A stretch of DNA of 64,000 nucleotides from Rhexocercosporidium sp. MPI-PUGE-AT-0058 (Eukaryota; Ascomycota; Leotiomycetes; Helotiales), in NCBI GenBank assembly GCA_020746875.1, contig JAGTJL010000010.1:2170001-2234000 (forward strand). Direction: 5' to 3'. Below are positions 35,686 through 47,474 of the stretch, piece by piece. Below the pieces are notes generated by a model, which was not told where the DNA came from, did not search any database, and saw only the letters and a list, made by a program, of their open reading frames with translations. Every line of letters begins with the position of its first letter. The first letter of the stretch is position 1. The position numbers and the translations under genes are program-made.

Positions 35686-38600
35686 TTAGAGATTAAACAT
35701 ACCTCCAGAGCGTGCAAACATAGCTTGTCGTAGGAGACGGGTAATCGAACTCCTGGAATTACTCTTTGAGCTGTACGCCCAATTTAGCGGCGTCCCATGA
35801 GAATTATGCACCATAGGATCTGCTCCACCAAACAGAAGAAGTCTCACACATTCTTCTGAACCCTTAAGAGCTGCCGCATGCAGCGGGGATACAAACTCGG
35901 TACTGCATGCGTTTACATTTGCTCCACGGCGTAAGAGTTTCTCGACAGTCCAGCAGTCACCGTATTGAGCTGCTGATATGAGAGGCGTCATTCCTTTCTC
36001 CATACGAGCTTCTATATCGGCTCCTGCATCTAGAAGTTGGTCAATGATAGTCGTAGCGTCTCGTTTCGGGCCCCAGATCTGCGATCCTCGGCCTTCTACA
36101 AGATCAATGGCCATGGCCTCTGCCCCATCCATCCATAATTCCCTCTTCGTAGCGTCATGCAGTGGGGTTGCACCGGCTTTATTTTTGACGTTTATATCTG
36201 CGCCATATGATATAAGAACCTGTAAAACCCATCCTGCGCTCCAGTAAGCTGCTCGATGGAGTGGAGTGTCTAAGTTAGCTGATTTCGCGTTGACACACGC
36301 TCCGTGTCTGACCAGGGTGTGGACGACATCCCCAGAACCCCCAATAGACGCACTATGCAGAGGAGTGTCTTCCATTTCACATTTGGAGTTCACATCAGCC
36401 CCTGCATCCAAGAGGATGGAAGCTGTGGCAACTGAACCGCTGCTTGCAGCGCAGTGCAAAGGGGTGCTGCCGCCCTTATCTGACGAAGCCACGACCTCTC
36501 TACGGCTTGCATTAATGAGAAGTCTCACTTCATGGACAGCGCCATTCCATGAAGCGAGATGTAGAGCAGTTCTTCCATCGTCCGTTGTTACTGACGTATC
36601 GGCGCCAGATTTTATAAGTGCAGCCAGGAGGTTCTCTGATCCTGGATTGGTTGCCAAATGAATAGGACATTTTCCGTGGTTTCCTTTCGCGTTTATATTA
36701 ACCCTCTTGTCCAAGAGAAGGTTAACGCAAGATATTGAGCCAGCGGCTACTGCTACGTGAAGAGGAGTAGTCCCATCTTCTGAAGCAACGGTTGGATCCG
36801 CTCCTTTGCTTAAAAGTTTGTCAAGCAAAGTATTGGATGCTAAACGGGAAGCTAGGAGACACGGTGAAATGCCCTCTTTTGTCCGCGACTGTACACAAGC
36901 TCTCCGTCCAAGCAGCAATTCAACGTTCCTTTCCGAAGCCTGCTCAATTGCCTTATGCAAAGGCGATAAGCCATCATCAGTGACAAGATTAGGATCTGCC
37001 CCCTTCTCCAGGAGCAGCTCGACACTCTCGGGCGAACCATTCGAAACAGCACAGTGCAAAGGATAGATTCTATCCATTGTGCTCTCGTTGATTCCGGCTC
37101 CGCGCGAAATCAAGAGTTCTATAATAGAGCGAAATCCACCCAAAGCAGCGAAGTGGAGAGGAGTGCAGCCCTCTTCAGTTGGTAAATTCGGGTTAACCCC
37201 AGTATTGAGCAAAAGTGCAACGATCGAAGTATATCCATGCTCAGCAGCCCGATGCAATGGGCCTCCACCAGTTTCCGAGAATTTGTTTGGATCGGCATGC
37301 CATTGCAACAGCAATTTGACAACAGCTTCGTTCTGCCCTTCAAGCAGCCATTTCGCTAGTGATGGCGATTGAAAGGCTGGAAGGGCTTGTAGACTACTTC
37401 GTCCCCTCCCTACTGCATGAATCAATGCCGTTTCCCCCCCGTTTGACCGCCCATCAACCACAGCATTATTCTCAAGAAGATATCTAACCACGTCAACGTG
37501 GCCTCCAATTGCAGCCATATGCAAAGCTGTAATCCCATCGCTTGTTGACGAGGAGTGGATGTCTACCCCTCTTTCGAATAGTCTTCTCACTACAGGAAGC
37601 CAACCCAGAACACATGCACCGAGAAGAACCATAGGCCCTTCATTGCTGTCAATAATTTCAGCCCCTGCATCGAGGAGGAGTTCAACTATTGTTTCAGACC
37701 CACAGAATGCAGCTTCATCGAGCGGGGATATACCGTCGTCTGTGGTATTGTTGAAATCCGCCTTGTTATCTAACAAAAGTCTCACCACCTGATCATCGCC
37801 AGATCTGATCGCCAAGTGAAGAGGATATACACCGCGGCAATCTGGAATATTAACCAGATTCTTCGCTCCAATCGTAAAGAGATCACTAATCAAATCAAGT
37901 GAGCCGCTTTGTACCGCCTCATGAAGCACAGTCCGGCCATATGTATCAGTTATGGTCAGACTGGGAAGAAGTCGAGAAAATACTGGCCAAACGGATGTAA
38001 GATTAAACTTTGCCAGAACGTGGAGCGGAGGAAACCTCGGTGGATATGTTTGCTGGCCATCCAAAAAGAAGAATATCTCTGTCCAACGTAGTAGATGCTT
38101 TCCTGAAACGAGGAATCGATGAAGCAAATGTAGGAGCTCCTGATCAGAGATGGATGCTTGTACATGTTTCCACCAATATTTTGTGCAGTAAGCATATAGT
38201 GGGTAGCCTTCCAGAAAGACTCCTAGTCGTACTTTGTCGCTGTACTGAAATTGGCCAGCAACCTTTGTGAATGAGGTCGGTAGGTCGACGAGCGAGAGGT
38301 ACGTCAAGCAGCATTTCGCAAGGCAAAGGTGAGTTGAGGAAATATCTTGCTGAGATATAGGCGAGAGATGCGTACAGTTCTTGAGACTGTATAAATCTTT
38401 GTATAGACCAAGAAGAAATTCGCTAGCAGTTGAATGGACCAAGTAAAGCTTTGAGTCTATTATTCGAACAAACGGCCCACACAATTGCTTGACGTAGGAC
38501 GCCGTCGGAGGCAAAAACCTCGGGTTGATATCGGCCTCGAGAGTGTCGTTTGGTCGGATTGCTAGAATCGTTTTCAGTTCGCCAAGTGTAAGAGGGCTAA

Positions 38601-40703
38601 ATGCAACCAGTATAATTTGCAAGACCCTTTCCGCATCATGTTGAAAATGCTCAGGTCTTTCATCTAGAAATTTTTGGTAGAGACCCTGCAATTTGCTGGG
38701 AAGTGTGCTCAACATTTCGTCAAGAGCTTCATCTAATCGATCCAGGGGGAATCTATTCAATGTGTCTTCGACTTTGTCCAGAACAATGTATACCCAAAGG
38801 AAAGTCCTGTCTGCATTGCTTATGATGCGATTTTCGAGCTGCAGCCTTCTCCTCTCCGAAAGCCCGAAGGTGGAAGCTATCTTGCTTACTCGGTCCTTGA
38901 CGGCTAAAGCAACACTGTTATTGATGTTCTCGGTCTCGTCTTCCGCACTAATCAAGAAACGAAAGTGTACTCCGAAATTGTTTTTAAAGTCATCGGATAC
39001 TGCGATCTCCGAGCGGCTCGTCAGAACAAATTTCAGGTGTCCCCATTTGTGTGGCGAATTTTGCTGCGTTGCAATAAAATGCCCCATATACCGAAGTAAT
39101 TGGGCTCGACTTCTAGGCTCGCATTCGTCAAGGGCGTCGATGAGGCAAATGATGTTTCCAGATATTTGGTCTTCGCTAATGGCTTCGAAAATGCGCCAAA
39201 GTGTACTAACCTCCCCAATCGACTTGGCGCCCCTGCTTCTAAGTTCAGAAGCGTATCTGATGAGCGACCGGTTGGCAGAGAGGAGCTGATATAAGACTGA
39301 GCGCAAGATATGACATGCATTTGGTCTGGTAGTGGGCGTTTCATGGCAGAAAAAGAAGCAAATTGTTAAGGGAATATCAGCTTCTTGGCATTTTAACTTG
39401 TCCACCAAAAACGAAGCCAAAACAGACTTTCCACATCCAGGGGGTCCCAAAAACCAAAGAGTACTTGGGGCTTCACATTTCAGCCAAGCACTATACGTCT
39501 GATGTTGCAGAAACCAATCGCAACTTCCAGCGCAGTAGTCAGGGACTGAATCCTTGTCTTGGTTATAATCCAATGGATCAAGAATTTGCAAATATGAGTC
39601 TTCCTCGGAGAAGGCTGGAACATCACAGAGTGAGTATATTGTAGCACGTTGCTATTGGTGTTACTTACAAGCAGCCTGAGGGAGCACATTCGACGACGGT
39701 GCCCTTGACGAAGCAATACGCTCTCTCTCTGCTGCTGCCGCAACAGCTGACGTTACAAGCCCAACGAGATTGAAAGAAACCTGCTCATAAGCATCTCCTT
39801 CAGCACTCGCAAACTTACATACGCTATTGTGATCAGCCTCCATAGGTATCTGTCTCTCGCGGACTCCAGCGAGGCCAAGAGTAGCGGATCTCTTGTCCAC
39901 AATCTGCGACTGTTAGCTCAGGCTGTCAGGTGTGAAGCTCATATACATACGAGGCCAAGCCTTCCCATTGGAAGTGTCTCATAGAAGCTCAAGACGTGAT
40001 AATCCTCAAGCTGATGCCGGAAATCGTCTACAAGAGTATCTGAGAATAATGAATCTTTCTTTAGAGCCTCCATGAACGTGTTCATGGGACTCCGACAGAC
40101 CCCCCTCACGATAGAGGCTGCGATATCTCCTAGCCTCGCGAAGTTGCCTCCTTGATGGGGCGTGCCGAAAAAAGCGATTCCGTAAGTTGCGTCACGAATA
40201 GCCTTGTAGCTGTCGTCCAGTTTAGCTTCCACTAACGCCCGCTTTACGATGATGCCTCCCAAGCTATGAGCAACGAATATTATCGGCCTATCTCCGGCAT
40301 CCCCACGCTTGGAGGTCAACCTATTCAATAGATTCACAGCTTGTTCCCGAACACCAGCGATTGAGGTTTCGAAGGCGACGTTAGAGTTATAGCCAAATAA
40401 TAAGATCCGCGCTTTCGGCAATTTGGAAGGCAAGAAGTCTTTCAGCCACAGTTTGTCTTCAGCGGTCCACGTTGCTTCGGCATGGAATTCGGCATTCGTA
40501 GGATTTAGACCGTGGACCGCGACGATACTAGTTTATATACACGTCAGCATCGAACTCCATTGAAGGGGGTAATAAAGCTTTCAACTTACTCGACGTTAGG
40601 GCTCTCTGGAATCACGAGAGGCTTAAGGAAGTTCTTGGACACACTGGGGGTAGTCTATGAAGAGTTGGCTGACATATATAATTGGCAGGGGTTGACATAC
40701 CAT
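35686..40703 (-). CDS. NLR-like protein: alpha/beta hydrolase - NACHT - ankyrin repeats
   Basis: Proposed exons (minus strand): 40703-40701, 40654-40590, 40527-39951, 39903-39669, 39614-35686. Introns are 46, 62, 47 and 54 nt, all GT-AG. The sum is 4809 nt, exactly 1602 codons plus stop. Residues 23-200 are a lipase/DUF676-like alpha/beta hydrolase: DIVAVHGLNP, nucleophile motif VAHSLGG with Ser111, FFGTPHQGG near 142, and LSFYETLPMG before the domain end. Residues 350-357 GPPGCGKS are the P-loop of a NACHT NTPase; IICLIDALDE (448-457) is Walker B and LKFVLTSR (487-494) the sensor. A winged-helix zone follows near 595-640. About 21 ankyrin repeats fill 850-1590, with insertions in repeats 6 and 18. 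In fungi this STAND architecture is associated with non-self recognition and regulated cell death. The protein is intracellular: no signal peptide or membrane segment is apparent. The one-codon first exon is the least certain part; exons 2-5 are well supported by frame and motifs. Confidence 0.88.
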
Positions 40704-41575
40704 ATTCGACAAAATGCAGAGCTTAACCGTCAATCGAGGGAAAGCAGGTAGATATTGGCAATGTGAGCTGTGCAGCAAAGAGTAAATGGTCAAGGTCTCC
40801 GCGTAACATAAACGGTAGCCCTACGGGATAGCGAGTGCTGGAATTGCCATAGGCATCGACGGGACGAAGAGTTATATAAGCTTTGTCGCAAAACGACGAA
40901 CTGTTTGCAACTTAAGAAACGTTTGACGAGTCAACGGAGGGGAGATTTAAAGGATAATCGTAGAATGGAGTGGCTCTGGAAATTCTTCAGGTTAGGTGGC
41001 TTGGTAGCCTGGTTTCAGAGAGTCAGCATTCAGAGGAGAGCTGCCTCGTTCGCCCTTGGAACCCCCAACTCCAACCACCCTAGCAATAATGGAGGAAGGA
41101 TTCCCGAAACGCGAAAGGAGACTGGACAGCCGCTTGCTCTTGGCTTGCCCCCTACTATTACTCGAGTAAATCGCTAACATGAATGGCAATGGCTCGTTGT
41201 GAAGTGTTTCAGTTCAGCTCTGTCGCATCGAGCTGAAAAGTGGGGCGGAAGCCAAGGCATCTAGCGGCCAGCTGATTCGCTCAAGCTGATCCCGTGTCCT
41301 TAAATTGACAGACCTCCGTCAGAATTGCGATCTATTGGAACGCCACCTCGTATGTAGCTGAATCACGATAACGAATATCAACGACACCATAATCGCCAAG
41401 CTACAGTACTATCCTGCGTGTCGGGCTTGTACACGTACATATACACACACTTAACGCCCGGCGGCTAACCCGATAGGGCAACTATTACTAATATACAAGT
41501 ACATTTCTTAAAGTGAATTCTTAACTCCTTGAGCCCTTATACTATATCCGCTGTTTTTGTCTTCTGGCTTCTCTC
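40704..41575. other. Upstream region of the NLR gene, no gene seen
   Basis: Ordinary-composition DNA, likely promoter and 5' UTR. A TATATAA-like box occurs at 40873-40879, about 170 bp before the proposed start codon. Frames at 40905-41177 (+) and 40992-41189 (-) overlap and lack family features, so I do not call them genes. The last 8 bp (41568-41575, cttctctc) are the left target duplication of hAT-2. Confidence 0.45.
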
Positions 41576-41787
41576 CAGTGTGGGGGACAATATGAACTAA
41601 TATATATTAGCCTAATATAGAGGTTAACGTCTAACCCCCCCATTCCGGCCACCTCGCTTAACCTCACCGCTACTTGTACCCTTCAACTTTAATAATTAAT
41701 AATTATTTCTTTTTCTAATCGATTTTCTTGAAATTTGAAATACGAATTGTTTTCATTATAAAGCCTGAATACACTGAATATAATATT

Positions 41788-43562
41788 ATGTGCGCTTTGG
41801 AAGAAGTGGCAAATGGCAAGTCTTTGCGAAAGGCATCGCTTGAGTGGGGTGTTTTAAGGTCTACCCTTTAAGGCCGTAATACAACGACTCAATCACATTA
41901 AGAAGCCGCTAGTCACTTGCAAAAGCTACTTATAATAGTAGAGAATCGATTGACTAATTAGATTTTAAATAAAGAGGCTTTTGGCCATGGAGTTACGCAC
42001 GTACAGATTCGGACTTTTAAGGAGAGGCTTTTAGCTCTTTAAGGAGACTATAAATCACTTAGTAAATACTAGATGAGACGATTTTTGGCTCGGAATCCTA
42101 TTCTTAAGACTAAGAGGCAAATATACGTTCATTTTATACGTATAAATTGCGCTCGATCTGAAATTATTAAGCCTTGGTTTTAAAAACTAGATATTCCGGT
42201 AATTAGAGCTATTTTAGCTAGTTAGCGATAGAATATGGACGAGACAGGTGTTATAGAAGGCTATAGTCTTAATGAATATATTATAAGGAGTGCCGAAACA
42301 CGTAAGGTGCAAGGAAAACAGCCAGGTTCACGTACTTAGACGATAATCATTAAGTGTATTTCTGCAACTAGAGCTTCTATTCTACTAATTGTAATTTATA
42401 AGGGAAAATCGGTATAATAATAGTGGTTTTTATTTTAATTAAAAAGATTCGACGATTAGCACTTTACAGCTACTAAAAATGAGTGGACCACAGATACTAC
42501 GGCTTTGGAATAGCTAGAAAAGGTGTTTATTCCTTAGACTTAATTACGTGATTATTTAATAAGACTTCTTATTTTAAATGGCTATAGGAGCTATATGTTG
42601 GAAATCATGTGATCCAAGAGTCACGTGAATATAGAATGCTCTAGAAGCATTGATTTGTAAAGGCATGGAAAGCTCTAGAAGCTCTTACTCATGTATATAA
42701 ACCAACCTATTCTCACTCTGCCTTTAGAAGAGTGAGGCATGCAAATAATCAAAATGTGACACTATAAGACTACGTAATTCCTTTGGAGGCGCCTTAAATA
42801 TAATATATACTTTTTATTCTTATTTATATATACGTCACACATCTTATAGCTTTTAAATTTAACGGTTTTCTTTATTTTAAAGCGCGTTTACCGAAAAGAA
42901 TTATAAAAGTTGAGTTCTTTAATCGATTTTATTTTAATTAATAAACGTAACTTTCTTATTTATTATTAAAAGGCACGTTAAGAGAGTATTATTCCTTTTA
43001 ATATTAAGGCAGGGTAGAGAATTACGGGTTTCTGGCCGGTATCCGTAGCTAAGCTATTAATAAGCCTTTTATTATTAGAAAATAATAATAAATTAATAAA
43101 TCCATCTTTTCTAAAGCTTTAAGAGACGCTAATACTACTTTTAAAGGTATTTAATACGTTAATTAAAGTTAAAACTTTAAAAGCTAAGAAAGATTTATAC
43201 GTATAAATTTGTACTTTAGCTAGCAGATTACGTAATTAGCTTTTAACGTAACGTTTACTTTTTAAAAAGGTTATAAAAGAAATCGATAAAAAAGACTACG
43301 AATTAGGAAGGGCAAATATAAAAGTTAAAGAGCTAAAAGAGAAATTAAAGCACTTAAGGCTAAAAAAAAAGAAGGTTTAAACTAGTTTAAATTCTAAGTT
43401 TATAACGATACGTGTTATTAAAGAGGCTTAAATCGCAGCTAGAGAACGTCAAATTGAAGTTATAGAATTAAAATTAGGAGGATAATTAGATTCTATAATA
43501 TCGTATATTGAAGTTAGCGCTAAATAGAGTTATTAAGTCTTAAATAAGAAGTGTTATAATTA
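41788..43562 (+). pseudogene. pogo-type DDE transposase remnant
   Basis: Starts ATG at 41788 with a psq-like helix-turn-helix (CALEEVANGKSLRKASLEWG). Then comes a CENP-B/Tc5-type DNA-binding zone (RNPILKTKRQIYVHFIRINC, about 42085-42145). The first catalytic motif follows, NMDETGVIEGYSL (about 42235-42270), then KCISATRASILLIVIYKGK. The second Asp region is NGYRSY (about 42575-42592), interrupted there by the 166-bp LTR. The C-terminal basic/coiled part (KDYELGRANIKVKELKEKL, about 43295-43350, and AARERQIEVIELK, about 43435-43475) resumes after it. Stop codons at former Trp/Gln and a Cys/His loss show RIP. Not functional. Confidence 0.85.
42596..42761. repeat. 166-bp solo LTR, second copy
   Basis: TGTTGGAAAT to AATGTGACA, with perfect duplications ctata (42591-42595, 42762-42766). 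About 97.6 % identical to 2111-2276 (4 transitions in 166). It splits the pogo transposase next to the second catalytic motif. Confidence 0.93.
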
Positions 43563-43899
43563 AGCGAGGTGGCCGGAATAGGGGGGTGGCCGGAATGGAG
43601 GGGTTAAACGTTAACGATATAATTGTAATATGAGCTCTCTCGTATTGTATCGACCGTATCGTTGAAGCTTTATATCGTATTATTAACCTAATATATTATA
43701 ATATAAATAATATAACCTTAAATAAAAGCTTTAACACTATTAAAATTATTTTCTTTACTTATTACTATTTCGTCTTCGTCTTTTAGTTATTTTCTATAGC
43801 GATTTTAACCCCTAACTACGATTTTAAGCATTTCACGGCTTATAAAGTTTGTATTATTATTCGACCGCGTCGATTATTAACTGTTAGTTTAGCACTAGA

Positions 43900-45660
43900 C
43901 TAGAGGCGTTCAGGATCTGCTGACATAATCGGAATTAATAGTACATTAATAGCTATTCTCGAGAGATAGAAGAAGCCCTTTTATTAAGTTAGCTTTAATC
44001 ACTACTTATACGTATACTTGACTCCGTTAATTATTGACATAACGTAATAGCGTGTATATTCGTTTTTAATTTCTTTAAAGTCTTAATCTAGTTATTATAA
44101 GAACTCATTTAGAGTTTATTAATTCGGTATAAAAAGAGTCGAGGTCGTAGAATTTATTATAGTGTTTGTAAGTTTATATTTCTTCTCTTATATCTCCTTG
44201 ACCGCTGCCTTCGCTGGAGCCACCCAAGCTACTTCTTAGTGTTTCTCGATATGCTTCTGTTTACGGTTAAAGCGTAAAACTAAAGCTATAACATAAATTA
44301 GTATTTTATCGAAGAGATTATAATATTTATTTATCTTTTTCTATTTTGATCGAAACATAAGGTTAAATATAAGGTCGTTTTTAAAGCTGGATTAACCGTT
44401 CTCGAACTATTAAAATATATAATCGGTATAAGGAAGAGTAAGGCTAAAAGTTAAATCACGAGATTCGTAGGCTTTAGTTAACATAAAGAGCTTTTTAAGA
44501 AACTCTTTAATTATATAAATTATAACTTATTCGTCGTCAGTGAGTTTGTCGTTAACTATTTTAATATCTTCTTATATATTAAGATATTCTTTAATTAAAT
44601 TACGTAAATTCCACGTAACTTAAAGCATTAAAAACCAGCTATTTCAGCGCGTTACATTATCTCGAGATATACGTTGATTTGTCGATTTAAAAAAGTATCG
44701 AAAGCGTTAAGTACTGCGGCTCACTCAGACTTGTAAAATATTAGTATTTATAAGGAAGTAAAAACGGGAAATAAGTGTAATTCTTATTATAAAGTTGTGA
44801 AGCTTTCTTAATAGCCTTTTATTCTGCTATTGCTTAATTTCCTTTAAGGTAACGGTATAAATATTTGGAATTTTATTTTCGTTAATTGTCTCTTGATTTA
44901 TAATAAATAAGAACGATTTAATAGCGAGGTTAATAATATGGCCTTAACAGCGAATTCGGTAGTAGGTAGTATTATAGACTACTTTGTGTTCCCTCTGAAG
45001 CAGTGTAGCTAGCGCAATCATTATAGTGTCGTTGTTAAGAGTATTATCTATAATAAAATAACCTAGTCTTTTCTTAATCTTGTATTCGCAAATGACGCTG
45101 TAGACCTCTTATATTAAGTCGGATCTTGTATAACTATTCATTTCTCTAAGGGCTAAAACCAAGCTCTAAAGCTCTCCTGAATCGTCGATGAATTATGCGG
45201 TAATACCGAATATTAAATAGCCGTTTAAAGAAGTCTAGAGGTCGTAAGAGATATGGGTTTTAGAGATAGCCTTCTATAAAATAAGTACGATTATATTAAC
45301 CTTTAAACCGTTGTATTATCGAAGCACTTAAAGCCGAATTGTTAAATAGTATTTATAACGCTATTTTGGCTTCTTAGAGTATTTATTAAAGTATATAGTC
45401 TGTATATCGGCGTCTGATATATGTCGGAAAACTTATAATTGTCTTGTAATATACTTTACGCGTGGGAGAGGCTTTAGTTGTAGCGTGCTATAAGAAGAAA
45501 GTACTGGAGACGGAGTAAGCTTTACAGCTTCTAAGGGAGCTATCGGAGGCTCTGAAGGTGTGTTATTACTATTAATAATAATAAACTCGTTCGCAGATCG
45601 AGTAATAATAATTCGTAAGAAAAAGAGAACCTTTTAGCGTTTTGCAGCGGGAGGAGGCAT
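43900..45660 (-). pseudogene. hAT-2 transposase remnant
   Basis: Minus-strand translation begins MPPPAAKR at 45660 with a low-complexity Pro/Ser/Asn-rich N-terminus, then a zone SDADIQTIYFNKYSKKPK. The core includes THISYDL.TSLNGYLIFGITA (about 45245-45180), SLVLALREMNSYTRSDLI (about 45160-45100), KKRLGYFIIDNTLNND (about 45085-45035) and YYRIRC.GHIINLAIKSFL (about 44965-44905). These match the catalytic and RIRC-GHI...NL blocks of fungal hAT transposases. Stops at former Trp/Gln codons show RIP. The C-terminal dimerisation part (about 44500-43900) is poorly preserved. Confidence 0.8.
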
Positions 45661-46002
45661 AGTAAAGTATTAAATTTTACTTAAAAAAGCTATAATATTA
45701 TTAAAATTAAAAGAGAAAGAGTTAGCTAAATTAAGGTTTTAAGGTTGACTAATCAAAAGCCTCCGTTTAATAAAGTGAGCCAATTAGAAGCCTCCAGCTT
45801 CGCTTTATTAATACTTCACTTTTGATTTAGAACGTTAAAACTTTATATAAAAACATTAACGATATATTATTATATCATAATATATTACTTATATTAACAT
45901 ATTACAAGAGCCTCATATTGTATCGATTATAATACAGCTTTTCCTATATTATATTGCTGTATTATAATAATATAATATATCGCTATATTATCTCCTACAC
46001 TG

Positions 46003-46737
46003 CTTCTCTCTCTTGACTTATTTCGATAGATTCTCGTGGATTAGTAATATTAGTAGGCTACTTAAAGACTATTCTCCAAGTATTTAGGTCTTATCCTTAG
46101 TAGCTAAAGTAGTGCCTCTTATCTACAGCACGAGGCGGTTAGTGTTAAGTGGTCAAAAAGTAGTTAAAAGCGGTCAGTTTTATTAGGTATTTTCTTATTA
46201 AGGGTCAGTATTAAGCCGGCCTATAGCTATCGTAAATCGTATTGTTACTCGGACTACTTTTATATTAAGAGTCTAACTCTTTATTATTCGATAGTAATTT
46301 TCCTCCTAAGTAGAATAAAATATTACTCTTATAAATCTTTATATATTAAAGCATCTCTATTTAATACGTAAATTATTTTTAATATCAGAAAAGGAAGTAT
46401 TTAATTATTTCTCTTATTTTCTCGTAGGTATACTGAGCTAATAGTATAGCTTTAATAAGAAATAAATACGAGTTTAACCTTAATATTCCTGTCTTTAGTT
46501 AGGTAAGTATAATCACTTCTTTAGTATAAAAGAGCTAGCTTTTCTTTCTTTCTTATTATTCTGATTTTGAGCTTATTTTATGCTTTATTTGTAATTGCAC
46601 TGTTATTGGCTTCGAAACTCAATTAAAACAAAAGCACTTATTTGATATTTTCAAGAGATTAAAGTCAAAACCAATTGAAAAAGCCTTAATTATTTTTATT
46701 TCTTCGAAAATAAGTAAAATAAATAAAAGTATTGTAG
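46003..46737. other. Unclassified AT-rich DNA
   Basis: Starts with the right hAT-2 duplication (cttctctc). Bases 46010-46560 are partly RIPed without a family I can name. Bases 46560-46730 keep CpA/TpG and may be single-copy DNA. No coding frame or structured RNA seen. Confidence 0.4.
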
Positions 46738-47013
46738 TGGGGTTAACCTCAGAGATCCATTTGTCAGGTAATTAAGCTGCCTCTTACTGTATTTAAGATA
46801 GCTTTTAAGGTAATATCTTTTAAAGAAAATAATAATTTTTATTATTATAACTTTTCCTTTTTACTTAAGTTATATCTTTCTTTTCTTTTAATAAATTATA
46901 TTTCTTAAATATATAATATTTTTAGTATTTATTAAATAAGTATTTATTACGTTTATCTTCCGGTACTTGCTTTACTACCCTCTTGTTGTATGCTTAGTAT
47001 TTTCCCCTCCACA
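46738..47013 (-). repeat. LTR of an unclassified retroelement (LTR-X), inverted copy
   Basis: 276 bp. On the minus strand it reads TGTGGAGGGGAAAATACTAAGC-like at the start and GGTTAACCCCA at the end. It is homologous end to end with 54429-54701, which lies in the opposite orientation. Flanks (tgtag, atata) do not match, so this is either part of a rearranged element or a decayed solo LTR. Confidence 0.6.
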
Positions 47014-47104
47014 ATATATTTCTTTTATTTTCTCGAGCTTATACGTTCTTTCTTTTTTAATATAATATATTATATCTTTTACTCTTTTCACTAATAACAT
47101 TATA

Positions 47105-47474
47105 TAAGATTATATTAAAGCTTTTCACGCATATCCGGTAGCCCGCAAAAGACTACTTTAGGCTTACGTATACTCGGCAGCTCGGCAGCTCGCAAAAGAC
47201 TATTTTAAACCCAAATAACTCGTAAGAGACTACTTTAAAACTCTAAAGCTAGTTTTAATATAAAGCTAGTTCTGATATAAAGCTAATTCTAATATAAAGC
47301 TAGTTCTAAAACAAAGCTAGTTTTAATATAAAGCTAATAACCGATGCGAATAGCCGATGCGAGAGCAAATAGCCGATGCGAGAGCTAAATAGCTTAGCGC
47401 TTAAAAGTAGTTATATAAACCTAGTTTCCCCCGAAGTAATAGAATTATTATTCATACCAAATCTCTTCTTTTCA
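47105..47474 (-). repeat. R repeat variant, copy 4: same ends, different middle
   Basis: Minus-strand reading begins TGAAAAGAAGAGATTTGGTATG and shares the first about 190 bp with other R copies. It then switches to unrelated sequence with repeats of GCAAAAGACTAYTTTA, and ends again with TTTAATATAATCTTA. Flanks cattata and gtaagag do not match. The right flank is Copia-B sequence and the left is LTR-X, so a recombination or deletion may have used this R copy. Confidence 0.7.

Larger units (their letters stand above)
41627..43611 (+). mobile_element. pogo/Fot1-type Tc1-mariner transposon in hAT-2
   Basis: Ends ACGTCTAACCCC (41627) and GGGGTTAAACGT (43611) are flanked by TA on both sides (41625-41626, 43612-43613). 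The inverted termini extend through CCATTCCGGCCACC; the right one has an extra copy of the CATTCCGGCCACC-like unit (43571-43599). The transposase remnant is on the plus strand. Net length without the solo LTR and its 5-bp target duplication is 1814 bp, usual for Fot1-like elements. Confidence 0.9.
41576..46002 (-). mobile_element. hAT-2 DNA transposon, about 2.4 kb without insertions
   Basis: Termini CAGTGTGGGGGACAATAT (left) and, inverted, CAGTGTAGGAGATAATAT (right) are imperfect inverted repeats. Perfect 8-bp duplications cttctctc lie at 41568-41575 and 46003-46010. The transposase remnant is on the minus strand. A pogo-type element (41627-43611) sits about 50 bp inside the left terminus and itself carries a solo LTR. 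It is unrelated at its termini to hAT-1. Confidence 0.9.

Noticed and set aside
36266..36661. 131-codon plus-strand frame opposite the ankyrin repeats
   Set aside because: Shadow frame of the repeated ankyrin codons; several similar frames occur all along the exon.
38693..39289. 198-codon plus-strand reading frame opposite the NLR gene
   Set aside because: It lies wholly antisense to the NACHT-coding exon, has no recognisable domain, and is expected by chance opposite a normal-composition coding region.
40905..41189. Overlapping short frames upstream of the NLR gene
   Set aside because: No start context, domain or conservation evidence; more likely promoter or 5' UTR.
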